A DNA stretch of 64,000 nucleotides from the NCBI RefSeq assembly GCF_002269345.1, contig NZ_CP022889.1:868001-932000 (forward strand), written 5' to 3'. Below, piece after piece: positions 25,142 to 33,611 of this stretch (within the stretch, counting starts at the first letter, position 1; every line of letters begins with the position of its first letter). Both the position numbers and the translations under genes were made by a program. The notes beneath the pieces are model-generated. The model did not search any database and was not told the origin of the DNA. It was given only the letters and a program-made list of their open reading frames with translations. Origin of the DNA: Tsuneonella mangrovi. Lineage in GTDB: Bacteria > Pseudomonadota > Alphaproteobacteria > Sphingomonadales > Sphingomonadaceae.

Positions 25142-26113
25142 TTACATCCGGATCAGGCTAGCACCCCAGGTAAACCCGCCACCCATCGCTTCGAGCATCA
25201 CCAGGTCGCCCGGCTTTATGCGTCCGTCCCGTACCGCAACATCGAAAGCCAGCGGTACCGATGCGGCAGAGGTATTGGCATGGCGGTCGACCGTGACGAC
25301 GACCTTTTCCGGAGGCAGGCTTAGCTTGCGCGCCGTCGCATCGAGGATTCGGGCATTGGCCTGGTGCGGCACCACCCAGTCGATATCGGCGGCAGTGTAG
25401 CCAGTATCGCCAAGCACTTCACGCAGCACATCGGCGAGATTGACGACCGCGTGGCGGAACACCTCGCGCCCCCTCATCCGGACCTTGCCAACGGTGCCAG
25501 TGGTCGACGGGCCGCCGTCGACATAGAGCAATTCGTTGTGCGCACCGTCGGCGTGAAGTTTGGTCGAGAGGATACCTTGCGCTTGAGGGCCATCCGCAAC
25601 TTCGCGCGCTTCGAGAACCAGCGCGCCCGCGCCGTCGCCAAACAGCACGCAGGTCGCACGATCCTCCCAGTCGAGGATCCGGCTGAAGGTTTCCGCGCCG
25701 ATCACCAGCGCCTTCTTGGCCATTCCGGTGCGTAACATCGCATCGGCAGTACCGAGCGCGTAAAGGAACCCGGAGCAAACCGCGCCGACATCGAACGCGA
25801 TCCCGCCCTGGCAACCGAGCGCATCCTGCACCCGAGTTGCAGTTGCCGGGAATGTCTGATCCGGGGTCGCCGTAGCGAGCACGATCAGGTCGATCTCACT
25901 GGCATCGATCCCGGCCGCATCGAGGGCAACGCGCGCGGCATCGGTCGCCAGCGTCGACGTCGTCTCGCCCTCGCCCGCAATGTAGCGATTGCGGATCCCG
26001 GTTCGCTCTACGATCCATTCGTCGCTGGTGTCGACGGTCTCGGCCAGTTCTGCATTCGAGACGGCGCGCTTCGGCAGGGCCGAACCGCTGCCGGTGACCA
26101 CCGAGCGAATCAC
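25142..26113 (-). CDS. fabH: 3-oxoacyl-ACP synthase III
   Basis: 323 residues; condenses acetyl-CoA (or another primer) with malonyl-ACP to start fatty acid synthesis. The catalytic triad is visible: Cys113 in AVCSGF, His250 in PHQANARI and Asn280 in HANTSAAS. Its ATG overlaps the plsX stop by 4 bases. Order rpmF-plsX-fabH-ihfA is conserved widely in alphaproteobacteria. Confidence 0.97.
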   Translation of the reverse strand: MIRSVVTGSGSALPKRAVSNAELAETVDTSDEWIVERTGIRNRYIAGEGETTSTLATDAARVALDAAGIDASEIDLIVLATATPDQTFPATATRVQDALGCQGGIAFDVGAVCSGFLYALGTADAMLRTGMAKKALVIGAETFSRILDWEDRATCVLFGDGAGALVLEAREVADGPQAQGILSTKLHADGAHNELLYVDGGPSTTGTVGKVRMRGREVFRHAVVNLADVLREVLGDTGYTAADIDWVVPHQANARILDATARKLSLPPEKVVVTVDRHANTSAASVPLAFDVAVRDGRIKPGDLVMLEAMGGGFTWGASLIRM

Positions 26114-27156
26114 GCGGCTTCCCCAGCGTCGGGCTGCGCGGCCTGGAGCGTGCCGAGATCGGCCAAAATACGTTGTGTCAGGTCTTCCTCCAGTAGCCGC
26201 GCGGCAACCGCGACGGCGTTGGCGACGCCAGCCGCGCTCGCGCTGCCGTGGCTCTTCACGACCACGCCGTTAAGCCCAAGGAACACCGCGCCGTTATGGT
26301 TGTTGGGATCGAGATGGTGGCGCAACAGTTCGGTTGCCGGGCGCGAAACGAGGAACCCGAACTTCGAGCGCAGCGAACTGGTGAAGGCGTTGCGCAGCAG
26401 GTCGGTCACGAACCGTGCGGCACCTTCGATCGCCTTGAGCGCGATGTTCCCGGAAAATCCGTCGGTCACCACCACGTCGCATTCGCCGCGATTGATCTTG
26501 TCGGCTTCGATGAACCCGTCGAACTGCATCGCGAGGCCGGTCGCAGCGCGCAAGTGTGCGGCGGCATCCTGCAACTGGTCGGTACCCTTGATTTCCTCGG
26601 TGCCGATATTGAGCAATCTGACGCGCGGCTCGGCCCGACCGGTGACGATCCGCGAGTAGGCCGCGCCCATCACCGCGAACTGCACGAGGTTGCGCGCATC
26701 GCAATCGGTATTCGCGCCCAGATCGAGCATGATCACGTCGCTGTCGCCCAGCGAAGGCATCAACGCAGCAAGCGCGGGCCGGTCGATCCCCGGCATGGTG
26801 CGCAGCGCGAGCTTGCTCATCGCCATCAGCGCGCCTGTGTTGCCGCCGCTCACGGCAGCGCCCGCAGCGCCTTCCTTCACGGCATTGACCGCCAGCCCCA
26901 TGCTGGTGGTCTTGGCGCGGCGAAGCGCCTGCGTGGGCTTTTCGTCCCCGCCGACCACGTCTTCGCAATGGAGGATTTCCGACGCCCCCCGCATATTGGG
27001 GTGCTTGTCGAGCGCGGCCTTGATCCGCGTTTCGTCACCCACCAGCAGGAACTGGAACTGGTCGTGCTGGCGCCGGGCAATTGCGGCGCCCTCTACCATC
27101 ACGCGCACGCCTTCATCGCCGCCCATCGCATCAACAGCGATACGCGGCAGGCTCAT
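26110..27156 (-). CDS. plsX: Phosphate acyltransferase PlsX
   Basis: 348 residues; makes acyl-phosphate from acyl-ACP for phospholipid synthesis with PlsY. Diagnostic AVDAMGGD at 7-14, the [19 protein letters not shown] segment near 98-116, and [13 protein letters not shown] near 230. Starts 28 bases after rpmF and overlaps fabH. Confidence 0.97.
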   Translation of the reverse strand: MSLPRIAVDAMGGDEGVRVMVEGAAIARRQHDQFQFLLVGDETRIKAALDKHPNMRGASEILHCEDVVGGDEKPTQALRRAKTTSMGLAVNAVKEGAAGAAVSGGNTGALMAMSKLALRTMPGIDRPALAALMPSLGDSDVIMLDLGANTDCDARNLVQFAVMGAAYSRIVTGRAEPRVRLLNIGTEEIKGTDQLQDAAAHLRAATGLAMQFDGFIEADKINRGECDVVVTDGFSGNIALKAIEGAARFVTDLLRNAFTSSLRSKFGFLVSRPATELLRHHLDPNNHNGAVFLGLNGVVVKSHGSASAAGVANAVAVAARLLEEDLTQRILADLGTLQAAQPDAGEAA

Positions 27157-27184
27157 GGCGCTCTCCGGTCAGTTTGCAGGGCGG

Positions 27185-27364
27185 TCAGAGACCGACGGCG
27201 ACGACTTCGCGACCGTTGTAGAACCCGCAGTGCGGGCACAGGTTGTGCGGACGCTTCAGTTCGCCGCAGTTCGAGCATTCGTGGAATGCCTCGGCCTTCA
27301 GCGAATCGTGTGCGCGGCGCATGCCCCGGCGCGACGGGCTAACTTTTCTCTTGGGGACAGCCAT
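27185..27364 (-). CDS. rpmF: 50S ribosomal protein L32
   Basis: 59 residues. [20 protein letters not shown] is the invariant L32 N-terminus. Four cysteines remain ([17 protein letters not shown]), so this is the zinc-binding C+ form. The ATG at 27364 follows AGGTGA. First gene of the rpmF-plsX-fabH block. Confidence 0.97.
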   Translation of the reverse strand: MAVPKRKVSPSRRGMRRAHDSLKAEAFHECSNCGELKRPHNLCPHCGFYNGREVVAVGL

Positions 27365-27564
27365 TGCGTCACCTGTTCCATCAATAATCGTTGTTCGGGT
27401 TCGCCCTAGGCCAAGCTCCAATGCCGCACAACCCATCGGGTTGCGTGCGCGCATGTTGCCCTGCCGTGGCGGGAAGGCGCGGCCTATAGCGCAATTCTGC
27501 ACAGTTGCAAGCGTGCGCGATCATGGTAGCGAGTGTCTCGCAACCAGAGGGGGAGCCCGAATTC

Positions 27565-27963
27565 ATGTCTGTTATCCTGCCCGTTACGCTGACATCGGCC
27601 GCCGCTGCGGCGATCATCAACATCTGGCTCAGCATCCGCATCGCCCGCCTGCGCGGCGCGCACAAGGTCAGCGTCGGCGACGGTGGCAACGAATCGCTTA
27701 CCCGCCGGATGCGCGCGCAGCTGAACTTCGTGGAGAATACCGCGTTCGTTCTGATCCTGATCGCGGCGATCGAATTGACCGGCCATGGCGCACCGTGGCT
27801 CGCGTGGGTCGCGGCGATCTACATGCTCGGCCGGGTTGCGCACGGGTTTGGGATGGACGGCGGCAAGGCGCAGATCGGGCGATCGATCGGCACCTCGATC
27901 ACCCTGCTGGTCCAGCTTGGCCTCGCGGTCGCAGCCGTGCTGGTGGTGTTCGGCGTAATCTGA
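27565..27963 (+). CDS. MAPEG family membrane protein
   Basis: 132 residues with four hydrophobic helices and the MAPEG-type loop RMRAQLNFVENTAFVLILIAAIEL (around 52-75), including the conserved Glu-Asn. Family members are membrane-bound glutathione transferases or eicosanoid-type enzymes; bacterial substrates are generally unknown. The ATG at 27565 follows GGGGGAG, so the upstream part of the frame is not used. Confidence 0.9.
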   Translation: MSVILPVTLTSAAAAAIINIWLSIRIARLRGAHKVSVGDGGNESLTRRMRAQLNFVENTAFVLILIAAIELTGHGAPWLAWVAAIYMLGRVAHGFGMDGGKAQIGRSIGTSITLLVQLGLAVAAVLVVFGVI

Positions 27964-27982
27964 CGCGCATGCGCGGCCCGGT

Positions 27983-28669
27983 TCAGCCGAGCGCGTAGTC
28001 GCTCACGAAGGCGTTGGTCTTGCGTTCCTGGCCGAACGTGCTCGTCGGGCCGTGGCCGGGAATGAAGGTCACGTCGTTGCCCAGCGGCCAGAGCTTCTGG
28101 GTGATCGAATCGAGCAGGTCCTGGTGATTGCCGAGCGGGAAATCGGTCCGCCCGATGCTCCCTTGGAACAGCACGTCACCAACGATCGCGAACTTGCTCG
28201 GCTTGTGGACGAACACCACGTGTCCCGGAGTGTGGCCCGGGCAATGGATCACATCGAGCGTCAGGTCGCCCACGGTCACGGTATCGCCGTCGACCAGCCA
28301 GCGGTCGGATTCGAACGGGCGGCCTTCCATTCCCATCCGCTTGCAGTCTTCTTCCAGCCGGGCGATCCAGAACCGATCCGCTTCATGCGGGCCTTCGATC
28401 GGCAAGCCCAACTCCTCAGCCAGCATCCCGGCCTGCCCGCAGTGATCCATGTGGCCGTGCGTGATCAAGATCTTCTCGAGCGTCACCCCGGCTTTCTCGG
28501 CCGCGTACTTGAGCTTGTCGAGCTCGCCCCCCGGATCGACCAGCGCGCCCTTCATCGTCTTGGTGCACCAGATCAGCGAGCAGTTCTGTTGGTAGGGCGT
28601 GACGGGCAGGATTGCAGCGCGCATCGCTGGTGCGGATTGGGGCGGTGTCGGCTTGGCGGTGTCAGTCAT
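27983..28669 (-). CDS. MBL-fold metallohydrolase (glyoxalase II-like)
   Basis: About 228 residues. Binuclear zinc motifs in order: THGHMDHCG, CPGHTPGHVV, VGDVLF and PGHGP. The set matches glyoxalase II-like/persulfide dioxygenase relatives, but the substrate is uncertain. It ends 20 bases from the convergent MAPEG gene. Start is ambiguous: ATGs at 28675, 28669 and 28624, none with a good Shine-Dalgarno. Lies 44 bases downstream of the S24 regulator on the same strand. Confidence 0.9.
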   Translation of the reverse strand: MTDTAKPTPPQSAPAMRAAILPVTPYQQNCSLIWCTKTMKGALVDPGGELDKLKYAAEKAGVTLEKILITHGHMDHCGQAGMLAEELGLPIEGPHEADRFWIARLEEDCKRMGMEGRPFESDRWLVDGDTVTVGDLTLDVIHCPGHTPGHVVFVHKPSKFAIVGDVLFQGSIGRTDFPLGNHQDLLDSITQKLWPLGNDVTFIPGHGPTSTFGQERKTNAFVSDYALG

Positions 28670-28713
28670 GCGCATGGAGATGGAGCCAGCGGAGCCACGA
28701 TGCAAGCGTTCGA

Positions 28714-29370
28714 CTAGAGCCGCCCGCTCTTCCACACCACCCGGCCGATGATCTCCAACTCGGCGAGCGCGACCTCGACCGGCGGATAGGCGAGGTTCTG
28801 GCTCAGCAGCGCAGCACGCCCCGGCCCCGCCGAGGCAAGCCGCTTGACCATCAGCGTATCGCCCAGCCGCACCACGTGGATGCCGTCGCGCAAGGATCGC
28901 TGCGCGGTATCGACCAGGATCTCGTCGCCGTCGCGCAGGATCGGGTCCATCGAATCGCCAGCCACCGTAATCGCCGACAGCCGCGCCCCGGCGAGGCCGT
29001 GCTCGCGCAGCCAGCGCCGCGAGAAGCGGAAGCTGTCGAAAGCCGCCTCGCCGCTCGCCACCGCGCCGGGACCGGCCGAGGCATCGACCGTAAGGCGCGG
29101 CACTTCGATCCAGTCTCCGCCGCGGGGAGCGGCGACGGGTCGCGAGATTTCCTCCACGCCGCCGAGTTCCGAATCGGGCACGCCAAAGAACTGTGCCAGC
29201 GTCCGCCGGTCACTTTCCTCCAGTTTGCGGGGGCTACCCTTGCGGATGAACTGCTGCAAGTAACTGGAATTGCGCCCGATCATGTCGGACAACCCGGCGA
29301 GGCTGACGCCCCGCTCGCTCGCGAGGTCGAGCAGCCGCTGGCGCGGGTCGGATCGGGAGGGTGATTCCAT
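28714..29370 (-). CDS. CI/LexA-like HTH repressor with S24 peptidase domain
   Basis: 218 residues. An N-terminal XRE-like HTH (about 12-45: RLLDLASERGVSLAGLSDMIGRNSSYLQQFIRKG) joins a LexA-type S24 peptidase domain with nucleophile Ser140 (VAGDSMDP) and general-base Lys176 (MVKRL). A possible autocleavage pair Ala99-Gly100 is a guess. AGGAAGGA precedes the ATG. Two CCTAC/GTAGG-type palindromes sit in its promoter, consistent with autoregulation and control of the divergent small genes. No prophage genes are seen nearby. Confidence 0.88.
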   Translation of the reverse strand: MESPSRSDPRQRLLDLASERGVSLAGLSDMIGRNSSYLQQFIRKGSPRKLEESDRRTLAQFFGVPDSELGGVEEISRPVAAPRGGDWIEVPRLTVDASAGPGAVASGEAAFDSFRFSRRWLREHGLAGARLSAITVAGDSMDPILRDGDEILVDTAQRSLRDGIHVVRLGDTLMVKRLASAGPGRAALLSQNLAYPPVEVALAELEIIGRVVWKSGRL

Positions 29371-29378
29371 TTTTCCTT

Positions 29379-29410
29379 CCTACACGTAGGATTTTTCCTA
29401 GACAAGTAGG
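29379..29410. promoter_or_regulatory. Tandem CCTA...TAGG operators between the S24 repressor and its divergent partner
   Basis: CCTAC-AC-GTAGG at 29379-29390 and CCTA-N6-GTAGG-type at 29397-29410, both followed by ATTT. On the minus strand a TTGCGG (29418-29423) and a TAGGAA (29395-29400) with 17-base spacing could form the repressor promoter, so both operators would cover its -10 and start region. Confidence 0.55.
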
Positions 29411-29473
29411 ATTTCACCCGCAAGCTAAGGGCCTCGATCGCGCAAACCGATTCGCCAGGAAGGCCCCGCCACA

Positions 29474-29662
29474 ATGCTGATTCGCTCCATCGAGAAATTC
29501 CTCCGCGAGCACGACATGGCTCCGACCAGGTTCGGCCGCCTCGCTGCGCAAGATCCCCGTTTCGTGCTGGACCTGCGGATGGGCCGCGAGCCGCGCCCCG
29601 AAACGGAAAGACGTGTGGAACATTTCATGAACAAATATGCGGAGAGCGTCCATGCTGGCTGA
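29474..29662 (+). CDS. Small Cro-like helix-turn-helix protein (putative)
   Basis: 62 residues, divergent from the S24 repressor. APTRFGRLAAQDPRFVLDLR at 16-35 followed by GREPRPETERRV looks like a compact HTH: a helix containing FGRLA, a turn, then a recognition helix. AGGAAGG lies 10 bases before the ATG. Its end overlaps the next gene by 11 bases. No named family recognised; the Cro-like role is inferred from fold impression and divergent placement. Confidence 0.65.
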   Translation: MLIRSIEKFLREHDMAPTRFGRLAAQDPRFVLDLRMGREPRPETERRVEHFMNKYAESVHAG

Positions 29663-30011
29663 CACCGACCACCGCCCCGTGCGCCTGCACGCCGCCCCGC
29701 GCGGCCCCGGGGCACGACTGCGAGCCGCGATCGCCGACTTGGCCGAACAAGTGGCGCAGATCACCCATCACCGGGAGAAGCCGTGGGCCAGCGTGACGTT
29801 CGAAGGCGCACGCCATAACTTAGCGCTGGTGTTCGAGGGGGCCGAGGCGGTCGCCGCGGGCGAGCGATTCATCGCCGCACTGCCCGAACACGAGTTCGCA
29901 ATCCCCGGCCAGCTGGTCGCCGATGCCAGCGTGACCGAAGTCGACCATACACTCGCCCCGTCACCCCGTCTTGTGGTGACCTGCGAGCTGCTGTTGCTGA
30001 AGGACGCCTGA
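29652..30011 (+). CDS. Conserved-looking hypothetical protein downstream of the Cro-like gene
   Basis: 119 residues: a basic N-terminus, a helix (LRAAIADLAEQVAQI), then alternating strands (WASVTFEGARHNLALVFEG; FIAALPEHEFAIPGQLVADASV; RLVVTCELLLL). Native G+C-rich composition. GGAGAG precedes the ATG at 29652, which lies inside the previous gene, so translation is probably coupled. No family or function recognised. Confidence 0.65.
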   Translation: MLADTDHRPVRLHAAPRGPGARLRAAIADLAEQVAQITHHREKPWASVTFEGARHNLALVFEGAEAVAAGERFIAALPEHEFAIPGQLVADASVTEVDHTLAPSPRLVVTCELLLLKDA

Positions 30012-30046
30012 TTACCTTCTCGCGTGGAAATCTCGGCCGACCCTGC

Positions 30047-30075
30047 TTGACAAATGGAATCGTATTCCGTTTATA
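30047..30075 (+). promoter_or_regulatory. Tautomerase-tetR promoter
   Basis: Perfect -35 TTGACA (30047-30052), 17-base spacer, -10 TTTATA (30070-30075). The strongest sigma-70 match in the window, interleaved with the two operator palindromes. Confidence 0.7.
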
Positions 30076-30091
30076 AGCGGAATATTATTCC
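30056..30091. promoter_or_regulatory. Double TetR-type operator GGAAT-N3-ATTCC
   Basis: Two 13-bp palindromes: GGAAT-CGT-ATTCC (30056-30068) in the promoter spacer and GGAAT-ATT-ATTCC (30079-30091) just after the -10; centres are 23 bases apart. Likely bound by the TetR protein encoded at 30542. The same core occurs upstream of fsa (36789-36803). Confidence 0.7.
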
Positions 30092-30112
30092 ACATATGAA
30101 GGATCCAGCGTC

Positions 30113-30526
30113 ATGCCGATTGTCCACGTACACCTCAAAAAAGGCACCTCGACCGCGCATCGCCTGAACATTGCCAAGGGAATCAAGAGGGCCTTGCGCG
30201 AGGTCCTTATGCTTCCGGAAGATGACTACAATCAGATCACTTTCGAGCACGAACCCGAGAACATGATCTACGACCCGAACTTCTTCGGCCTGCCGCGCAG
30301 CGAGCGGATGGTATTTATCTCGATGAGCTTCAATCATCGCTCGGCCGAGTTGAAGGCGCAGCTGTTCGATCAAGTGGCCCGGAACGTGGTCGAGGAAGCT
30401 GACCTCAGGATCGAAGATGTCATGATGAACATCATCGAGACCGCTCGCGAAAATTGGTGGGCACATGGTCGTACGATCAATCCCGAGACCGGTTTCGATT
30501 CGCGCATGGTCGATGCGCCTACCTGA
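30113..30526 (+). CDS. Tautomerase family protein
   Basis: 137 residues of the 4-oxalocrotonate tautomerase/MSAD superfamily: Pro2 becomes the catalytic N-terminal proline (MPIVHVHLKKGTS), and a second beta-alpha-beta unit begins near 65 (RMVFISMSFNHRSAELK). The length suggests a fused two-unit monomer. Substrate unknown. Cotranscribed with the TetR gene 15 bases downstream, and controlled by a double-operator promoter. Confidence 0.9.
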   Translation: MPIVHVHLKKGTSTAHRLNIAKGIKRALREVLMLPEDDYNQITFEHEPENMIYDPNFFGLPRSERMVFISMSFNHRSAELKAQLFDQVARNVVEEADLRIEDVMMNIIETARENWWAHGRTINPETGFDSRMVDAPT

Positions 30527-30541
30527 CGCTATGGCCATTGC

Positions 30542-31138
30542 ATGACTAGCGCCCCGCCCGCTCCCCACTCCAAGCGCAAACGCGCCGATGCCCGGCGCAA
30601 TCGGGACCGGATATTTGCCGCTGCCAAGGAATGTTTTGCTGCGGCTGGCCCCGCCGTACGGATGGAAGACATTGCCCGTGCAGCCGACACCGGCATCGGC
30701 ACACTCTACCGGTCCTTCGGTAACCGCGCGGGACTGGCAGAGGCCATCTTCAGAGACGCACTGGAACGGCTGGTCGAAGCCGCGAACCAATCTGGCATGG
30801 CCGACTCAGACCCAGAGGCGTCGCTACAATCCTGGATCGCTATCTACGTCAGCGAAATGCAAGCCAAACGGACGATGCTTGCCGACCTCACCCCGCTGTT
30901 CGAAGCCGATCCTTCGATCCTACCCGATGCGCGCGCCAGTGCCGCAGCGGCGCTGGGAAAGCTGCTCGACTGTGCCCAGGCCGCAGGCAAGGTTCGCCCG
31001 GATATCGATGGCGAGTCGCTGATGTTGCTGGTCAATGGGATCGCCGTCGGACCAGCCAGCGGAACTGACGCAACACGGCGCTTGTTGCAGGTGGTCTTTG
31101 ATGGCCTATCGAGTACCCGTGGCAGGGCCGGTAGCTAG
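30542..31138 (+). CDS. TetR-family transcriptional regulator
   Basis: 198 residues. TetR HTH at about 18-65 (RDRIFAAAKECFAAAGPAVRMEDIARAADTGIGTLYRSFGNRAGL); the C-terminal ligand domain resembles the SbtR/TetR_C group. Likely autorepresses the tautomerase-tetR operon via the GGAAT-N3-ATTCC pair. Ligand unknown, perhaps the tautomerase substrate or product. Confidence 0.93.
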   Translation: MTSAPPAPHSKRKRADARRNRDRIFAAAKECFAAAGPAVRMEDIARAADTGIGTLYRSFGNRAGLAEAIFRDALERLVEAANQSGMADSDPEASLQSWIAIYVSEMQAKRTMLADLTPLFEADPSILPDARASAAAALGKLLDCAQAAGKVRPDIDGESLMLLVNGIAVGPASGTDATRRLLQVVFDGLSSTRGRAGS

Positions 31139-31166
31139 TTCAGCGGCGCTCTGTCCAAATCCTGCG

Positions 31167-32105
31167 TCAATACCCCCGCACCGGGTCGAAGATCGGCTCA
31201 AGTGGTTCGCCGGCCACGTAGCGGTGGCAGTTGGCGATGAAACGCTCAGCGGAGCGGATGAACATCTTGTCCTGCGCGCGGCCCGAAAGGTGCATCGTCA
31301 CTTGCGCATTGGGCAGCGACCACAGTGGGTGATCGGCGGGCAGCGGTTCGGGGGTCGTTACGTCGAGCAGCGCGCCACCGATCGACTTCGCTTCCAAAGC
31401 AGCAACCAGCGCATCCTGGTCCACCACCGCGCCGCGGGCGATGTTCACTACCACCGCGCTGTTCTTCATCGCCGCGAGTTCGCTCGCGCCGATCATGCCG
31501 TCGGTTTCGGGGGTCGCTGGCACAGCCAGTATCACCCAATCGAAACTGCCGAGCTGGCCGCGCCATTCGTCCGGACCGAGCGCCCCATCCACCGCCGAGC
31601 GGCGCACCGGCACGACCTCGACGTCGAACGCCTCGAGCCGGGTCTTGATCAGCGAACCGATCCCGCCGAGGCCGAGCAGCAGCGCGCGGCTGCCCGCCAG
31701 CTCGATCTTGCCGGGCGAATCCTCCAGCCACTCGTGCCGATCCATCGCGCGCACAACCTCGCGATAGCCCTTGGCGTGGCTCAGCATCAGCATCACGACG
31801 TATTCGGCGATAGTGATCGCGTTGATGCCAACGCCGTTGGTGATCGTTACGCCGCGTTCGGCCAGCAGGCTGAGCGGCATGAAATCGAGGCCTGCGTAGA
31901 TCGAGCTCAACCACTTGAGCTTTGCCGCGCGCTTCGCAGCCTCGATCATCACGTCCTTGTCCTGCTGGTCGAACCAGGCGATCTCCGCCTCGGGGATCAG
32001 CTCGTAGAGCTTCTCGACCGAAGAGAACCAGCGCGGTTCGATTTCGGCGGGCAGGTGCCCTTCGAGCATCGGCCGCACGAGGCCGGAAATCACTGCAACG
32101 GTCAT
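31167..32105 (-). CDS. D-2-hydroxyacid dehydrogenase
   Basis: 312 residues. NAD-binding motif LLLGLGGIGS near 145-154; catalytic Arg in VNIARGAVVD, Glu in LDVTTPEPLP and His in TMHLSGRAQ. The last replaces the usual TPHxxG context, as in the GhrA-like branch. Acts on a 2-keto or 2-hydroxy acid not identifiable here. Its ATG overlaps the cysS stop (ATGA), so translation is coupled to cysS. Confidence 0.92.
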   Translation of the reverse strand: MTVAVISGLVRPMLEGHLPAEIEPRWFSSVEKLYELIPEAEIAWFDQQDKDVMIEAAKRAAKLKWLSSIYAGLDFMPLSLLAERGVTITNGVGINAITIAEYVVMLMLSHAKGYREVVRAMDRHEWLEDSPGKIELAGSRALLLGLGGIGSLIKTRLEAFDVEVVPVRRSAVDGALGPDEWRGQLGSFDWVILAVPATPETDGMIGASELAAMKNSAVVVNIARGAVVDQDALVAALEAKSIGGALLDVTTPEPLPADHPLWSLPNAQVTMHLSGRAQDKMFIRSAERFIANCHRYVAGEPLEPIFDPVRGY

Positions 32106-33577
32106 AGCTTCCACTCCCACCCCAACGGGTCGCCATCCATCGCCTCGACGCCCTTGGCCGCGAGCTCGTCACGGATGGCGTCGGAGGTGGCGAAGTCCTT
32201 CTCCGCCCGCGCAGCCTGTCGTCGGTCGAGCGCGTCTTCGATTTCGGCTTCGGTAATTTGCGCGTCCTTCGGCCGGATGCGGAGGTCCGCGCGGGTAAGC
32301 TTATCGAGGCCAAACCCCAAGACAGTGTCCATCTTCAAAAGCCCAGCAAACTTCACCGACTTCTCGTCTCTCTTGTCGGCAATGGCGCGTTCAAGAGCAG
32401 TCAGTGCCACAGAGGTATTCAAATCGTCTGAGATCGACTCATCAAAGCCAAAAATTAGGCTCCCGATGGGTGTATTCGGAGGACCAATTGCCAATGCTGG
32501 ACGTGCTTCACGCCTTAGCTGTTCTACTGCCTTCACGATCCGCTTCAGCCGGGTAAGCGCCGCCTGCAGCCCTTCCCAGCTGAACTCCAGTTCGCTGCGA
32601 TAGTGCGCCTGCAAGCACATCATGCGGTAGGCGAGCGGGTGGTAGCCCTTGTCGACCAGCAGTTGCAGGCGCAGGAACTCGCCCGCGCTCTTGCTCATCT
32701 TCCCCGACCGTTCGACGAGGAAGTTGTTGTGCATCCAGATCCTCGCGCCCGAGCACGCGGCATCGTCGAGCGAACCGCATTCGCAGAACGCCTGGTTCTG
32801 CGCGATCTCGTTGGGGTGGTGGATCTCGCGGTGGTCGATCCCGCCGGTGTGGATGTCGAACGGGAAGCCCAGTAGCTTGCCGCCCATCACCGAGCATTCC
32901 AGGTGCCACCCGGGCGCGCCCTTGCCCCACGGCGAATCCCATTCCATCTGGCGCTTCTCGCCCGGCGGGGTCTTGCGCCAGATCGCGAAGTCGGCGGCGT
33001 TGCGCTTGCCCTCGACGGTATCGATCCGGCCCTCGCCTTCATCGGTTACGGCACGGGCGAGCTTGCCATAGTCAGCGACCGTCGACACATCGAAATAGAG
33101 CCCGCTGTCGAGCTCGTAGCAATGCTCGGGCGCGATCGCCTTTGCGAAGTCGATCATGTCCTCGATGTAGTCGGTCGCGATCGACCAATTCGCCGCATCC
33201 GGCACGCCTTTATTCATCGGCCCGCGGATATTGAGCGCCTTCACGTCCGCCCAGTATGCCTCGGTATAGTGCTTCGCGATGTCCCAGATCGACTGCGCCT
33301 TTTCCGCAGCCATCTTCTCCATCTTGTCCTCGCCCGCGTCGGCATCGTCGGTCAGGTGGCCGACATCGGTGATGTTGATCACGTGGGTGAGCTTGTAGCC
33401 CTTCCAGCTGAGCGTTCGACCGAGCACGTCGGCAAAGACATACGCCCGCATGTTGCCGACGTGGGGATAGTTGTAGACCGTCGGGCCGCAGGTATAGACG
33501 CGCGCTTCTCCGGGATGGACGGGTTCGAACGTCTCGAGGCTGCGGGTCAGGCTGTTGAAGAGCTTGAGGTCGGTCAT
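32102..33577 (-). CDS. cysS: Cysteinyl-tRNA synthetase
   Basis: 491 residues; class I aminoacyl-tRNA synthetase. Zn/Cys site YTCGPTVYN at 28-36, the HIGH-like PHVGNMRAY, WHLECSVMGG, the GGIDHREIHHPNE zinc ligands, and KMSKS. ATG at 33577. Odd: bases about 32310-32525 (roughly residues 350-420, the anticodon-binding connection) are visibly more AT-rich with different codon use from both flanks, suggesting a recombined segment. In an operon after the nitroreductase (34-base gap). Confidence 0.96.
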   Translation of the reverse strand: MTDLKLFNSLTRSLETFEPVHPGEARVYTCGPTVYNYPHVGNMRAYVFADVLGRTLSWKGYKLTHVINITDVGHLTDDADAGEDKMEKMAAEKAQSIWDIAKHYTEAYWADVKALNIRGPMNKGVPDAANWSIATDYIEDMIDFAKAIAPEHCYELDSGLYFDVSTVADYGKLARAVTDEGEGRIDTVEGKRNAADFAIWRKTPPGEKRQMEWDSPWGKGAPGWHLECSVMGGKLLGFPFDIHTGGIDHREIHHPNEIAQNQAFCECGSLDDAACSGARIWMHNNFLVERSGKMSKSAGEFLRLQLLVDKGYHPLAYRMMCLQAHYRSELEFSWEGLQAALTRLKRIVKAVEQLRREARPALAIGPPNTPIGSLIFGFDESISDDLNTSVALTALERAIADKRDEKSVKFAGLLKMDTVLGFGLDKLTRADLRIRPKDAQITEAEIEDALDRRQAARAEKDFATSDAIRDELAAKGVEAMDGDPLGWEWKL

Positions 33578-33611
33578 CGATGCGCGCTTTGGCCCGCGCG
33601 GCGGCGGGCGG

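Noticed and set aside
27964-27975. CGCGCATGCGCG palindrome between MAPEG and MBL genes as terminator
   Set aside because: No T-tract on either strand and the loop would be absent; probably composition-driven.
28714-30011. Prophage remnant
   Set aside because: No integrase, portal, capsid, lysis or attachment repeats nearby; composition is native.
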